Below are positions 34,140 through 42,501 of a stretch of DNA of 45,992 nt, piece after piece. A model generated the notes under the pieces. The model did not search any database. It was not told the origin of the DNA and saw nothing but the letters and a program-made list of their open reading frames with translations. The stretch is from positions 1 through 45,992 of the forward strand of contig JBGPHT010000052.1 of NCBI GenBank assembly GCA_041484525.1. The letters are read 5' to 3'. A program made the translations under genes and the position numbers. Every line of letters starts with the position of its first letter. The stretch's first letter is position 1. The stretch is from JBGPHT01 sp041484525 (GTDB taxonomy: Bacteria; Acidobacteriota; Terriglobia; Bryobacterales; Bryobacteraceae).

Positions 34140-34170
34140 ATGTGCCGCCTCGGACTGTGGGGCGGCACAT
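34140..34170. terminator. hairpin between convergent wzc and phosphatase genes
   Basis: ATGTGCCGCC (34140-34149) pairs perfectly with GGCGGCACAT (34161-34170) around an 11-base loop, 9 bases after the wzc stop. There is no T-run on the plus strand, so it may serve both strands weakly. Confidence 0.6.
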
Positions 34171-34186
34171 CCTGCGGATCGCCGGC

Positions 34187-35872
34187 CTATCCCCGGTACT
34201 CGATCACCATCACTGTAATGTCGTCCGACTGCTGAGCACCTTCCGCAAACGCGGCTACCGCGTCCTGTATTGCATCGTGCATCGCCGTGCACGACTCGGC
34301 GGCATGAGCCGCCAGCAGAACCCGCAGCCGCTTCTTACCGAAAAACTCACCCGCCGTATTCTGCGCCTCGGTAACACCGTCGCTGTACACCACCACCTTG
34401 TCGCCTGGCGCAAGGTCCCACTGGGCGACCGCAAACGCCGCCCCGTCCATCAGCCCCACAGGCATCCCGGTAGCTTCCAACTCCACCAGCTCCGCGCCCG
34501 CCCGAACCACCAGCGGGGGGCAGTGCGCCGCATTCACGTAATGCAACTGGCCGCCGGCGTTCAGCAGGCAGTAGAACACCGTTGCGTATTTCTCGCCGCC
34601 GGTGCGGTCGATCAAGAATCGGCTGAGGCGTTCCATGCGGCCGCCCAGCGCCTGCGGAAGATCGGTCGCCGTAATCAGCGCTCCCTGCAGCAGCGACGCC
34701 AGCAGCGCCGAGCTCACTCCCTTCCCCGAAACATCCGCCAGGACGGCCGACCAGCAGTGGGCGTTCACCTCGGTGACGTCGTAGTAGTCGCCGCCCACCT
34801 GATGTGACGCCACGCTGCTGCCCGCTGCGCGCAACCACCCATCGTCGGGCAATTTCGCCGGAAGGAGACTCTGCTGGATGGTGTGCGCCAGCCGGAGTTC
34901 CTCCTCCATCTGGTGCTTGCCCCGCTCTTCCTCGAGCAGCCGCGCGTTCTCGAGCACGGTCGATGCTTCAATCGCCAGCGTCTGCAGCAGCTCGCGATTT
35001 CCACCCGCCAGATCGGCAGCCGAGATGCGCGAATCCATATACAACACGCCGACGGTTTCGCTCCCCGTCGAGAGCACGCTGGTAGCGTCGCCTTGCCCGG
35101 TGCGGATGCGCACCAGCGGCACGCAGATCACGCTGCGCAGCTCCAGATCGGCGACGCTATTCTGCGGCCGCGTCTCGTTCGCCGCCAGCGGGTCGAAGTT
35201 CATCGAGAGCAACTCGCGCCGATGCTGCAGCGCGCGGTGCAGCAGTTCCCGCGGCACCCGCAAGTCAGTCTCGTTCAGATGATGCCCGCCCCGGTGGCGC
35301 GCCACCCGCGTCTCCAGCCCCGCTCCCGAGCGCAGCAGCAGAAAACCGCGCTCCGCTCCCGTGATCGTCAGCGCTGTATCCACAACTGAGGCCAGCACGT
35401 CGTCCACGGAAAACGAGCTTTGCAGCGTACGCGCCAGGTCCAGAATCGCCCGCAGCTTACCTAAGTTGCCGCCGACGCCGGGCACAGGGCCGCTCTTCTC
35501 CGAAGCGCCCAACTGTTCCATCAGCCGCTTCAGCTCTACGCCGTCGAGCGCGAACAAGAGTTGGTAGGAGTCCTGCGCGCCGAACTCGATCTTGTCCGAG
35601 TTGCGCAGTGCGTGCCGCGAGATCGACTTCCCGTTGACGTGAGTTCCGTGGCGGCTGCCGCAATCTTCGAGGAAGTACTGCCCGCCCTCCACCACGATCC
35701 GCGCATGCGCACGCGATGCCCGGCTATCCCGCAGGATGAGGTTGCTCTCCGGCTGCCGCCCGATGCGGAACGGCACCGGGTCGATGGGAACGCGCGTACG
35801 GTGCCCATGCGGATCGATTACGACGAGCGACGCCGGCTCCGCGCCCGTCGAGGCAGCAGGCTTCGGTTCCAT
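34187..35872 (-). CDS. FHA-GAF-PP2C (RsbU/SpoIIE-like) serine phosphatase
   Basis: A 561-residue soluble signalling protein. The FHA domain (about 20-110) has FRIGRQPESNLILRDSRASR and DCGSRHGTHVNGK, which bind phosphothreonine. The GAF domain (about 150-310) includes GAERGFLLLRSGAG and VGVLYMDSR. The PP2C-type phosphatase (about 335-560) has VGGDYYDV, ADVSGKGVSSALLASLLQGA, NAAHCPPLVV, YSDGVTEAQN and QSDDITVMVIEY. Such phosphatases usually act on anti-anti-sigma factors, but no STAS or RsbW gene is adjacent. Its ATG is one base after the stop of the Fur-family gene, so the two are one operon. Confidence 0.93.
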   Translation of the reverse strand: MEPKPAASTGAEPASLVVIDPHGHRTRVPIDPVPFRIGRQPESNLILRDSRASRAHARIVVEGGQYFLEDCGSRHGTHVNGKSISRHALRNSDKIEFGAQDSYQLLFALDGVELKRLMEQLGASEKSGPVPGVGGNLGKLRAILDLARTLQSSFSVDDVLASVVDTALTITGAERGFLLLRSGAGLETRVARHRGGHHLNETDLRVPRELLHRALQHRRELLSMNFDPLAANETRPQNSVADLELRSVICVPLVRIRTGQGDATSVLSTGSETVGVLYMDSRISAADLAGGNRELLQTLAIEASTVLENARLLEEERGKHQMEEELRLAHTIQQSLLPAKLPDDGWLRAAGSSVASHQVGGDYYDVTEVNAHCWSAVLADVSGKGVSSALLASLLQGALITATDLPQALGGRMERLSRFLIDRTGGEKYATVFYCLLNAGGQLHYVNAAHCPPLVVRAGAELVELEATGMPVGLMDGAAFAVAQWDLAPGDKVVVYSDGVTEAQNTAGEFFGKKRLRVLLAAHAAESCTAMHDAIQDAVAAFAEGAQQSDDITVMVIEYRG

Positions 35873-35873
35873 T

Positions 35874-36386
35874 TTAGGGGCGTGGTGGACGGCGGCGCTT
35901 CGCCGGCTTCGGCGGTTCCGCGGGCGTGCTGAGCACCGCTTCCACTTCGCGCGCCCGCAGCGTCTGGCAATGCGCGCAATACCCGCCGACCTCGGTGCGC
36001 GCCAGCAGGATCTGAAATCCGAAGTGGCTCTCGATCTGTTTGCGCAGCCTCTGCAGGGGCTCGCCGAAAAACTCCTCCACTTTGCCGCAGCGCAGGCAGA
36101 TCACGTGCGCGTGTTCCTGTTTCAAGCGCGTTTCGTAGTAATGCTGGTCGCCCCCGTAATGCATCAGGTCCAGCTCGTCCACCAGCCCGCCCGTCTTCAG
36201 CATCTTGAGCGTACGGTAAACCGTGACCCGGTTCAGCTTGGGGTTCTTCTCCTTGGCCATCTGGTAGAGGCGCTCCGCGTCCAGATGGTCGCCCGTCTTG
36301 TCGATCAGCTCGAGCAGAATCTGGCGCTGCCTCGTCAGGCGCACGCCTCGTTCCTTGAGTGAACCTTCTGTCGAATCGAGGGCCAT
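35874..36386 (-). CDS. Fur-family metalloregulator
   Basis: A 170-residue Fur/PerR/Zur-type repressor. The winged helix (about 10-85) contains GVRLTRQRQILLELID and LNRVTVYRTLKMLKTGGLVD. The metal-binding half has HAHVICLRCGKVEEF and GGYCAHCQTL, two CxxC pairs forming the structural zinc site. HYGGDQHYYE supplies His ligands of the regulatory site. Whether it senses iron, zinc or peroxide cannot be decided. The tail KPAKRRRPPRP is unusually basic. A TAGAAT-type -10 box is seen upstream on the minus strand near 36410. Confidence 0.92.
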   Translation of the reverse strand: MALDSTEGSLKERGVRLTRQRQILLELIDKTGDHLDAERLYQMAKEKNPKLNRVTVYRTLKMLKTGGLVDELDLMHYGGDQHYYETRLKQEHAHVICLRCGKVEEFFGEPLQRLRKQIESHFGFQILLARTEVGGYCAHCQTLRAREVEAVLSTPAEPPKPAKRRRPPRP

Positions 36387-36472
36387 AATAGAGAAAGAGA
36401 GGGACCCTACAATTCTAGCAAGTGGGGCCGCCCGTAGCGATTCCTCCCAGCGGCAGTCGTAGAATAGGCATA

Positions 36473-37657
36473 ATGCCCGATCATGCCGAAGAGTTCTATC
36501 GCATTCAAAAACTGCCGCCCTACGTATTCGCCGTCATCAATGAGATGCGTGCCAAAGCACGCGCCGCACAGATCGACGTCATCGATCTCGGGATGGGAAA
36601 CCCGGACGGCGCCACACCCCGCGCGATCGTCAACAAGCTGGTCGAGGCCGCGCGCAACGGGCGAAACCACCGGTACTCGCAATCCCGCGGTATTCCGAAA
36701 TTGCGCGAGGAGATCGCGCGCCGCTACCAGGCCAACTACGGCGTGGAACTGGACCCCGACCGCGAGGCCATCGTCACCATCGGCGCCAAGGACGCGCTGG
36801 CGCACCTGCTGTTCGCCGTCATCGGGCCCGGCGATGCCGTGGTCTCGCCCAACCCCGCCTACCCCATCCATCAGTATGGCGTCCTCATGGCCGAGGGTCA
36901 CGCCTGTATGCTCCCCATGCCCGATGCCGCCACGTTTCTGGGCCGCCTCGAGGAGCTTTATCGCACCTCTTCGCGCAAGCCGAAGATGCTCCTCATCTCC
37001 TTCCCGCACAACCCCACCACCACCTGCGTCGATCTCGATTTCTTCCGCGAAATCATCCGCCTTGCACGCGAGCACGACACGATGGTAATCCATGACTTCG
37101 CCTACGCCGACCTCGGGTTCGACGGCTATAAGCCGCCAAGTATTCTCCAGGTGGAGGGCGCCAAGGACGTCGCGGTCGAGATCTTCTCGATGTCCAAGAG
37201 CTACAACATGGCCGGATGGCGGGTTGGTTTCTGCCTCGGCAACGCGCACATCATCGCGGCGCTAGCGCGCATCAAGAGCTACCTGGACTACGGCGTATTT
37301 CAGCCCATCCAGATCGCCTCTATCATCGCACTGCGTGAGTGTGAAGAAGATACGCGGAAGATCTGCGCGCTCTACCAAAAGCGCCGCGACGTGCTCGTCA
37401 CCGGCCTCAAGCGCGCCGGCTGGACCGTCGAAAAACCGCGCGGTTCCATGTTCCTCTGGGCCCCACTACCCGAACGCTTCCGCCCCATGGGCTCGCTCGA
37501 ATTCTGCAAGCTCTTGCTGGAAAAAGCACAGGTCGCCGTCTCCCCGGGCATCGGCTTCGGCCCCATGGGCGAAGGCCACGTCCGTTTCGCGCTGGTGGAA
37601 AACGATCAGCGGATCCGGCAGGCGACGCGCGCCATCGGCCAGTTCCTGAAGAGTTAG
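36473..37657 (+). CDS. class I/II aminotransferase, AlaC-like
   Basis: A 394-residue PLP enzyme of the aspartate aminotransferase fold. VIDLGMGNPDGATPRAIV, VSPNPAYPIHQYG, SFPHNPTTTCVD and SMSKSYNMAGWRVGF (Schiff-base Lys242) match the alanine-synthesising AlaC/YfdZ group, which transfers amino groups from glutamate to pyruvate. LL-diaminopimelate aminotransferase is a less likely reading. The ATG at 36473 has no clear ribosome binding site, and a TAGAAT at 36460-36465 would give a nearly leaderless mRNA. Its stop directly abuts the stop of the convergent pilT gene. Confidence 0.9.
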   Translation: MPDHAEEFYRIQKLPPYVFAVINEMRAKARAAQIDVIDLGMGNPDGATPRAIVNKLVEAARNGRNHRYSQSRGIPKLREEIARRYQANYGVELDPDREAIVTIGAKDALAHLLFAVIGPGDAVVSPNPAYPIHQYGVLMAEGHACMLPMPDAATFLGRLEELYRTSSRKPKMLLISFPHNPTTTCVDLDFFREIIRLAREHDTMVIHDFAYADLGFDGYKPPSILQVEGAKDVAVEIFSMSKSYNMAGWRVGFCLGNAHIIAALARIKSYLDYGVFQPIQIASIIALRECEEDTRKICALYQKRRDVLVTGLKRAGWTVEKPRGSMFLWAPLPERFRPMGSLEFCKLLLEKAQVAVSPGIGFGPMGEGHVRFALVENDQRIRQATRAIGQFLKS

Positions 37658-38812
37658 CTACGCCAGGTACCGGTGCAAGTCGTCGGTGCGGAAGCAGTGC
37701 GCCAGTGCGATCTCGCGCGTGATCCTGCCCATCCTCACCATCTCCGCCAGCGACTGCTCCATGGTCATCATGCCTTCGGCCTTGCCGACCGAAATCTGCG
37801 ACCGCAGTTGATGGTCATCGCCTTTCCGGATCAGCGAGCGCACAGCGTCCGTGGCGATCATGATTTCCGTCGCCGGCCAGCGGTTCACCCCATCCGCCCC
37901 GGGCACAAGCTGCTGCGCGACCACCGCCACCAGCGCCAGCGACATCTGCTGCCGGACCTGCGGCTGATTGCCCGCCGGAAAGGCGTCGAGGATCCTCCCC
38001 ATCGCCTGCACCGCATCATTAGTGTGCAGCGTCGAAAACACCAGGTGGCCGGTTTCGCCCGCCGAGAGCGCCGTCGCCATCGTCTCGGAGTCGCGCATTT
38101 CACCCACCAGGATCACGTCCGGCGATTGCCGCATGATGCTGCGCAGCGTCACCGCAAACTCTGGCGTATCGCGCCCCACCTCGATCTGCTCGATCACCGA
38201 GAGCCGGTTGGCGTGTTGATACTCGATCGGATCTTCGATCGTCACCACGTGCGCCGCCCGCCGCGAATTGATGATGTCGATCAGCGCCGCCAGCGTCGAA
38301 CTCTTGCCGCAGCCCGTTGGCCCCGTGACCAGCACCAGGCCCTGACGCCGTTCCGCCAGCTTCGCCAGCGAGAGCGGCAGATGCAGCCATTCGAGCGACG
38401 GAATGCGCGAGGGCAGCAGTCGTATGCTCGCCGCCAGCGTCCCTCGCTGGTGATGAATGTTGATGCGAAACCGCCCGATGCCGTCGCGCACAAAACTGAG
38501 GTCCACCGATTTCCGCTTCTGCAGTTCTTCCAACTGGTTCGCTTCGAGCAGGGGTAACACCAGAGCGCGCACATCTTCCGGCTCGAGCAGTGGCCCCGAT
38601 GCGGGCGTGAGATTTCCCGTGATCCGCAGCATGGCGGGCGCACCCGCAATCAGCAGCACGTCCGAGGCGCCGCGTCCGGCCGCGAACTGCAGCAACTGAT
38701 CGAGCGAGGCCGTGGATTGCGGCGTCCGCGGCGCCGTCGTGGATTTGTTGCTCGGCGCCGCCCGGTTCAGCTCGGCGACGATTTTCGATAGTTCGGTATC
38801 GTACTCGCTCAT
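37658..38812 (-). CDS. pilT: type IV pilus retraction ATPase PilT
   Basis: A 384-residue secretion-type ATPase that depolymerises type IV pili for twitching. Walker A is GPTGCGKSST (164-173), the Asp box VVTIEDPIEYQH, Walker B DVILVGEMRDSETMATAL and the His box GHLVFSTLHTNDA. An N-terminal 35-residue Ser/Thr-rich extension precedes the usual LDQLLQFAAGRGASDVLL. The ATG at 38812 follows TGGAG by 9 bases; in-frame codons beyond it (to 39379) overlap the divergent phosphoesterase gene and are not used. No other pil genes are in the window. Confidence 0.93.
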   Translation of the reverse strand: MSEYDTELSKIVAELNRAAPSNKSTTAPRTPQSTASLDQLLQFAAGRGASDVLLIAGAPAMLRITGNLTPASGPLLEPEDVRALVLPLLEANQLEELQKRKSVDLSFVRDGIGRFRINIHHQRGTLAASIRLLPSRIPSLEWLHLPLSLAKLAERRQGLVLVTGPTGCGKSSTLAALIDIINSRRAAHVVTIEDPIEYQHANRLSVIEQIEVGRDTPEFAVTLRSIMRQSPDVILVGEMRDSETMATALSAGETGHLVFSTLHTNDAVQAMGRILDAFPAGNQPQVRQQMSLALVAVVAQQLVPGADGVNRWPATEIMIATDAVRSLIRKGDDHQLRSQISVGKAEGMMTMEQSLAEMVRMGRITREIALAHCFRTDDLHRYLA

Positions 38813-38848
38813 CGCGTCAAACTCCAGTATAAGGGCCAGCCTGTGCGG

Positions 38849-38854
38849 TAAAAT
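38849..38854 (+). promoter_or_regulatory. -10 box for phosphoesterase-prfB genes
   Basis: TAAAAT lies 12 bases before the GTG start at 38867, giving a very short leader. It is divergent from pilT, whose own -10 (TTATACT on the minus strand, near 38830) is close by. Confidence 0.4.
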
Positions 38855-38866
38855 TGGCCGTTTAAC

Positions 38867-39463
38867 GTGAAGCTGCTCATCTTTTCCGACATCCACAACG
38901 ACTGGAAGACGCTCGAACGCCTGCTCGCCATCGAGGCCGATTACTACATCGCGGCCGGCGATCAGGGCACGTGGGGCAAGGGCCTCGACCGCTGCGGCGA
39001 GATCATGCGGCCGCGCGGCGACAAGGTTTACGTGCTTCCCGGAAACCACGAATCGGCCAGCCAGTCCGCGTCCATGTGCGCGCGCAATGGCCTGCACAAT
39101 TTCCACGAGCGCCATATCGAGATCGGGAAATGGCGCGTGGCCGGCCTGGGTTATTCGAGCCCTACGCCGTTCGATACACCGGGCGAATATAGCGAACTGC
39201 AACTCGCGGAGCGACTCGACCGCTTCCGCGAGCTCTCGCCGCTGGTCCTGATCTGCCATGCGCCGCCCTACGGCACCGAACTCGACCAGATCCGCGAAGG
39301 CCTCCACGCCGGGTCGCGCTCCGTCCGCGAATTCATCGACCGGCACCAGCCGGCGTACTTCTTCTGCGGCCACATCCACGAGGCCGAGGGTGTCGTCATT
39401 CAGATGGGCGGCACGCGCGCGCAGAACGTCGGCAAGAAGGGCTATTTGCTAGAATTGGATTGA
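38867..39463 (+). CDS. metallophosphoesterase
   Basis: A 198-residue calcineurin-like phosphoesterase. The ligands of the two-metal site are visible: FSDIHNDWK, AAGDQGTWG (GDxG variant), LPGNHES, ICHAPPYG and FFCGHIHEAEG. Substrates of this compact subfamily are not predictable. The start is a GTG; no ribosome binding site is obvious and the promoter is almost adjacent. prfB begins 9 bases after its stop, so the two are probably co-transcribed. Confidence 0.9.
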   Translation: MKLLIFSDIHNDWKTLERLLAIEADYYIAAGDQGTWGKGLDRCGEIMRPRGDKVYVLPGNHESASQSASMCARNGLHNFHERHIEIGKWRVAGLGYSSPTPFDTPGEYSELQLAERLDRFRELSPLVLICHAPPYGTELDQIREGLHAGSRSVREFIDRHQPAYFFCGHIHEAEGVVIQMGGTRAQNVGKKGYLLELD

Positions 39464-39472
39464 ATAACTACC

Positions 39473-40607
39473 ATGAGCATCGAAGAGTTGGAACGCGAAT
39501 ATCTGCCCCTCCGCGACCAGGCACTGGCCGTGCGGAGGTATCTTTGACGCTCCCGCGCAAAAGCAGAAACTAGCCCAAACCGAAGGACAGATCGCCGATC
39601 CCAACTTCTGGCTGCAGCCCGAAAAAAGCCAGAAGGTCATGCAGGACCGCAAGCGGCTGGAGGAGGCGATCGCCAACGACGAGCGCATCCGCTCCCTGAC
39701 CGACGACCTCGATACGCTCTTCGAGTTGGCGCGCGAGGGTGAAAACGTCTTGCCCGATATCCAGCGCGATCTCAAGCCGTACGCCGAGCTGCTCGATCGT
39801 CTAGAGACGGACATGCTGCTGTCGGCGGAAAATGCCGCATGCAGCGCCATCATGACGATCCACCCCGGCGCCGGCGGCACCGAGAGTCAGGACTGGGCCG
39901 AGATGCTTCTCCGCATGTACCTGCGCTGGGCCGAGCGCCACGGCTTCAAGACCGTGATTACCGATCGCCTCGAGGGCGAGGGCGCGGGCATCAAGTCGGT
40001 CACGTTCGAAGTGAATGGCGACAATGCATACGGCCTGCTGCAATCGGAAATCGGCGTGCATCGGCTGGTCCGCATCTCGCCGTTCGATGCAAACGCGCGC
40101 CGCCACACGTCGTTTGCTTCCGCGTTCGTCTTCCCGCAGGTGGATGACGAGATCAAGATCGACATCAAGCTGGACGATCTCCGCATCGATACCTTTCGCT
40201 CCTCTGGCGCCGGCGGCCAGCACGTCAACATGACGGATTCGGCCGTGCGCATCACGCACTTTCCCACCGGCATCGTGGTGCAGTGCCAGAACGAACGGTC
40301 GCAGCACAAGAATCGCGACACCGCTTTCAAGCAGCTTCGCGCGCGCCTCTACGAGCACGAACTGGAGAAGAAGCGCGAAGAGACGCGCAAGACCGAGGAC
40401 TCCAAACTCGATATCAATTTCGGCAGCCAGATCCGCAACTACGTGCTCGCGCCTTACCGCCTGGTGAAGGATCTGCGCAGCAAGCTGTCGCTGGGCGACG
40501 TGGACCGCGTGCTCGAAGGCGATCTCGACCCGCTGATCCACGCCTGGCTGGTTTGGCGCAAGACCGGCAGGATCGCCGGCGACGATAAGGACGAGACGCC
40601 CGAGTGA
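39473..40607 (+). CDS. prfB: peptide chain release factor 2, with programmed +1 frameshift
   Basis: RF2 terminates translation at UGA and UAA. The gene is split in two frames. Codons 1-24 run from 39473 (MSIEELEREYLPLRDQALAV) to CTT at 39542-39544, directly followed by an in-frame TGA (39545-39547). Skipping T39545 gives GAC at 39546 and the rest of the protein to 40607 (DAPAQKQKLAQTEGQIADPN...), 377 residues in all. The RF2 tripeptide SPF (RISPFDANARRH) and the catalytic GGQ (GAGGQHVNMTDSAVR) are present. The stop overlaps the next gene (GTGA). Confidence 0.97.
39534..39548 (+). promoter_or_regulatory. RF2 autoregulatory frameshift site
   Basis: GGAGGTATCTTTGAC: a Shine-Dalgarno-like GGAGG, three bases, the slippery CTT and the UGA stop followed by C. 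This is the same layout as the well-known E. coli site, so low RF2 should promote slippage and synthesis of RF2. Confidence 0.95.
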
Positions 40608-41479
40608 GCGTGGAACGAGCCGCCGCGCTGATCCGTGCCGGAAAACTGGTGGCGTTCCCCACCGAGACCGTGTACGGCCTGGGCGCGAACGCGCTCGACG
40701 CCGCCGCCGTGGAACGAATCTTCGCCGCCAAGGGCCGGCCGCACACCAGCCCGTTGATCGTGCACGTGGATTCGATCGAGATGGCGCGCTCGCTCGCCGC
40801 CCGTTGGCCCGATGCCGCCGAAACTCTCGCCCGCCGCTACTGGCCCGGGCCGCTCACGCTGGTAGTTCCCAAGCGACCCGAGATACCCGACATCGTCACC
40901 GCGGGCCTTCCCACAGTTGGCCTGCGCATGCCCGCGCACCCGCTTGCGTTGGAGTTGATCCGCGCCGCCGGCGTGCCGATTGCCGCTCCCAGCGCCAATC
41001 GCTTCACCGAACTTTCGCCGACCGCTGCCGAGCACGTTCCCGATTCGCTCGCCGACTACGTCCTCGAAGGCGGCCCTTCCGTTGTCGGCATCGAGTCGAC
41101 AGTCCTGTCGCTGGTCGATGCCCCGCGACTGCTCCGCCCCGGCACCATCCCGCTTCCCGAAATCGAGGCGCTTATCGGCCACATCGAAATCGCTGGCCCC
41201 GCCGCCGAAGGCGCCCACGCGTCGCCGGGAATGCACCTCCGCCACTACCGCCCGCACACGCCGTTGTACTTCCTGGGAACCCACCCACAAACAGGCCGCG
41301 GCGCATTCCTCCGCATCGGCCGCGAAATGCCCGCCGACCCGCGCGCCTACGCCGCCGTTCTTTACGACACGCTCCATCGCCTGGATTCGCAAGGTGTGGA
41401 CTGGATCGCCATCGAGCGCCCGCCCGACGCTCCCGAATGGTCGGGCGTGCTGGACCGGCTGAAGAAGGCGTCCTCGTAA
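40604..41479 (+). CDS. L-threonylcarbamoyladenylate synthase (Sua5/YrdC/TsaC)
   Basis: A 291-residue enzyme that makes threonylcarbamoyl-AMP for the t6A37 modification of tRNAs. The YrdC domain (1-190) has LVAFPTETVYGLGANALD, AKGRPHTSPLIVHV, RYWPGPLTLV and APSANRFTELSPT. A shortened Sua5-type C-terminal domain follows after SPGMHLRHYRPHTPL, so it is Sua5-like rather than the short TsaC. The GTG start overlaps the prfB stop, indicating translational coupling. Confidence 0.94.
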   Translation: MSVERAAALIRAGKLVAFPTETVYGLGANALDAAAVERIFAAKGRPHTSPLIVHVDSIEMARSLAARWPDAAETLARRYWPGPLTLVVPKRPEIPDIVTAGLPTVGLRMPAHPLALELIRAAGVPIAAPSANRFTELSPTAAEHVPDSLADYVLEGGPSVVGIESTVLSLVDAPRLLRPGTIPLPEIEALIGHIEIAGPAAEGAHASPGMHLRHYRPHTPLYFLGTHPQTGRGAFLRIGREMPADPRAYAAVLYDTLHRLDSQGVDWIAIERPPDAPEWSGVLDRLKKASS

Positions 41480-41492
41480 AAGGCAAAACGGA

Positions 41493-41536
41493 GCCAGGCA
41501 CGAAGTTTCGCAAAGGCGGCGAAATTCGAGCCTGGC
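41493..41536. repeat. REP-like imperfect palindrome downstream of sua5
   Basis: GCCAGGC (41493-41499) pairs with GCCTGGC (41530-41536). Inside, CGAAGTTTCGC pairs with GCGAAATTCG apart from one bulged G. The long stem with a short loop resembles REP elements and may also stop transcription from prfB-sua5. Confidence 0.6.
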
Positions 41537-41600
41537 ACCGGTTTGCAGCGTGTACCGATGCAGGATCGGCGACGGCGTGTATTCCCCGTTACAATCGCGC

Positions 41601-41630
41601 TCGACACATTGGCACGTCATTTGCTATCAT
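41601..41630 (+). promoter_or_regulatory. sigma-70 promoter for Tudor-like/cold-shock genes
   Basis: TCGACA (41601-41606) and TATCAT (41625-41630) are separated by 18 bases. Transcription from about 41637 would give a leader of about 90 bases. Confidence 0.5.
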
Positions 41631-41728
41631 TGGTGTAGCTCAATTGTGGTACAGCCGCCTGATAACTTTGTCTTCACACCCGTACCCGTCCCCAGCAATC
41701 CACGCGAGGAGTAAAGCATAGAAAATCT

Positions 41729-41959
41729 ATGGCTTCCAACACCTTTTCCCAAGGCGCTCAGGTCGAGCACCAAAAGTTCGGCCTCGGCACCGTCCTGTCG
41801 AGCAGCGAAGAACGCATCGTGATCAAGTTCGACGATCACGGCGAGAAGAAGTTCGTCACCAACATGGTGATGGGCAGTCTAAAAAAGAGCGACCGGCCAG
41901 CCCCCGCCGAGAAGAAGCGCGCCAGCCGGAAAAAGGCGGCGGCACCCGCTACGGTTTAG
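41729..41959 (+). CDS. small Tudor/SH3-like protein, similar to UvrD/PcrA C-terminal domain
   Basis: A 76-residue protein. About 8-50 reads QGAQVEHQKFGLGTVLSSSE and RIVIKFDDHGEKKFVTNMVM. This resembles the Tudor-like domain at the end of PcrA/UvrD helicases, which binds RNA polymerase. A basic Lys/Arg/Ala tail (PAEKKRASRKKAAAPATV) follows. It is far too short to be a helicase. The ATG at 41729 lacks a close ribosome binding site, as AGGAG lies 17 bases away. Role unknown; binding to nucleic acid or RNA polymerase is inferred. The cold-shock gene starts 22 bases later. Confidence 0.7.
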   Translation: MASNTFSQGAQVEHQKFGLGTVLSSSEERIVIKFDDHGEKKFVTNMVMGSLKKSDRPAPAEKKRASRKKAAAPATV

Positions 41960-41981
41960 GTCCCGGACTTAGAGGAGACGC

Positions 41982-42419
41982 TTGAACGCACGTCAAAAAC
42001 GGATGTTTGAAGAGGCTCGGAAACGCAATCCGAACCTGCAGATTCCCACCGAAACTCAGCCCCCGGCGGATTGGAGCGAAGCCGATCTTGCCTTGGTGAA
42101 ACAGGGCGTTGGAGATAAAACCACCCGGCCGTCCCAGGGGTCGGCCGAATCCGGCGAGTCCGGCGGCGAAGCGCCCACCGGCGAACAGGCGGGGGCCGTA
42201 GTCACCTACTTCGAAGCCAAAGGCTTTGGCTTCCTGCGTCCGGACGATGGTGGAAGGGATATCTTCTTCCACGTCTCTCGCCTTGTCGAAGGCCTCGCCA
42301 CCGACTTGCGGCCGGGCACTCGCGTTCTCTACGAACTGGGCATGGACCGCACCGGCAAGATGGCCGCCAGCAGCATCCGCATCGCGCCGCCGCCGGCGCC
42401 GGCGACCACGCCCGCGTGA
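41982..42419 (+). CDS. cold-shock domain protein with N-terminal extension
   Basis: A 145-residue protein from a TTG preceded by GAGGAG. The first 65 residues are charged and unstructured-looking (NARQKRMFEEARKRNPNLQI). The cold-shock domain lies at about 70-130: GAVVTYFEAKGFGFLRPDDG (RNP1 KGFGFL) and DIFFHVSRL (RNP2). It should bind single-stranded RNA or DNA. A Pro/Ala tail ends it. It is probably co-transcribed with the Tudor-like gene. Confidence 0.88.
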   Translation: MNARQKRMFEEARKRNPNLQIPTETQPPADWSEADLALVKQGVGDKTTRPSQGSAESGESGGEAPTGEQAGAVVTYFEAKGFGFLRPDDGGRDIFFHVSRLVEGLATDLRPGTRVLYELGMDRTGKMAASSIRIAPPPAPATTPA

Positions 42420-42440
42420 TCGGGCATTTCGTTTTCCGGC

Positions 42441-42446
42441 TATAAT
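42441..42446 (+). promoter_or_regulatory. -10 box for ffh operon
   Basis: A perfect TATAAT 55 bases before the ffh ATG. The -35 region is weak. Confidence 0.5.
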
Positions 42447-42501
42447 AGAGAAATCGCTAACGCCACCGCGTGCCGCACGTGTCGCGGGAGTCTGGTTCTT
42501 C

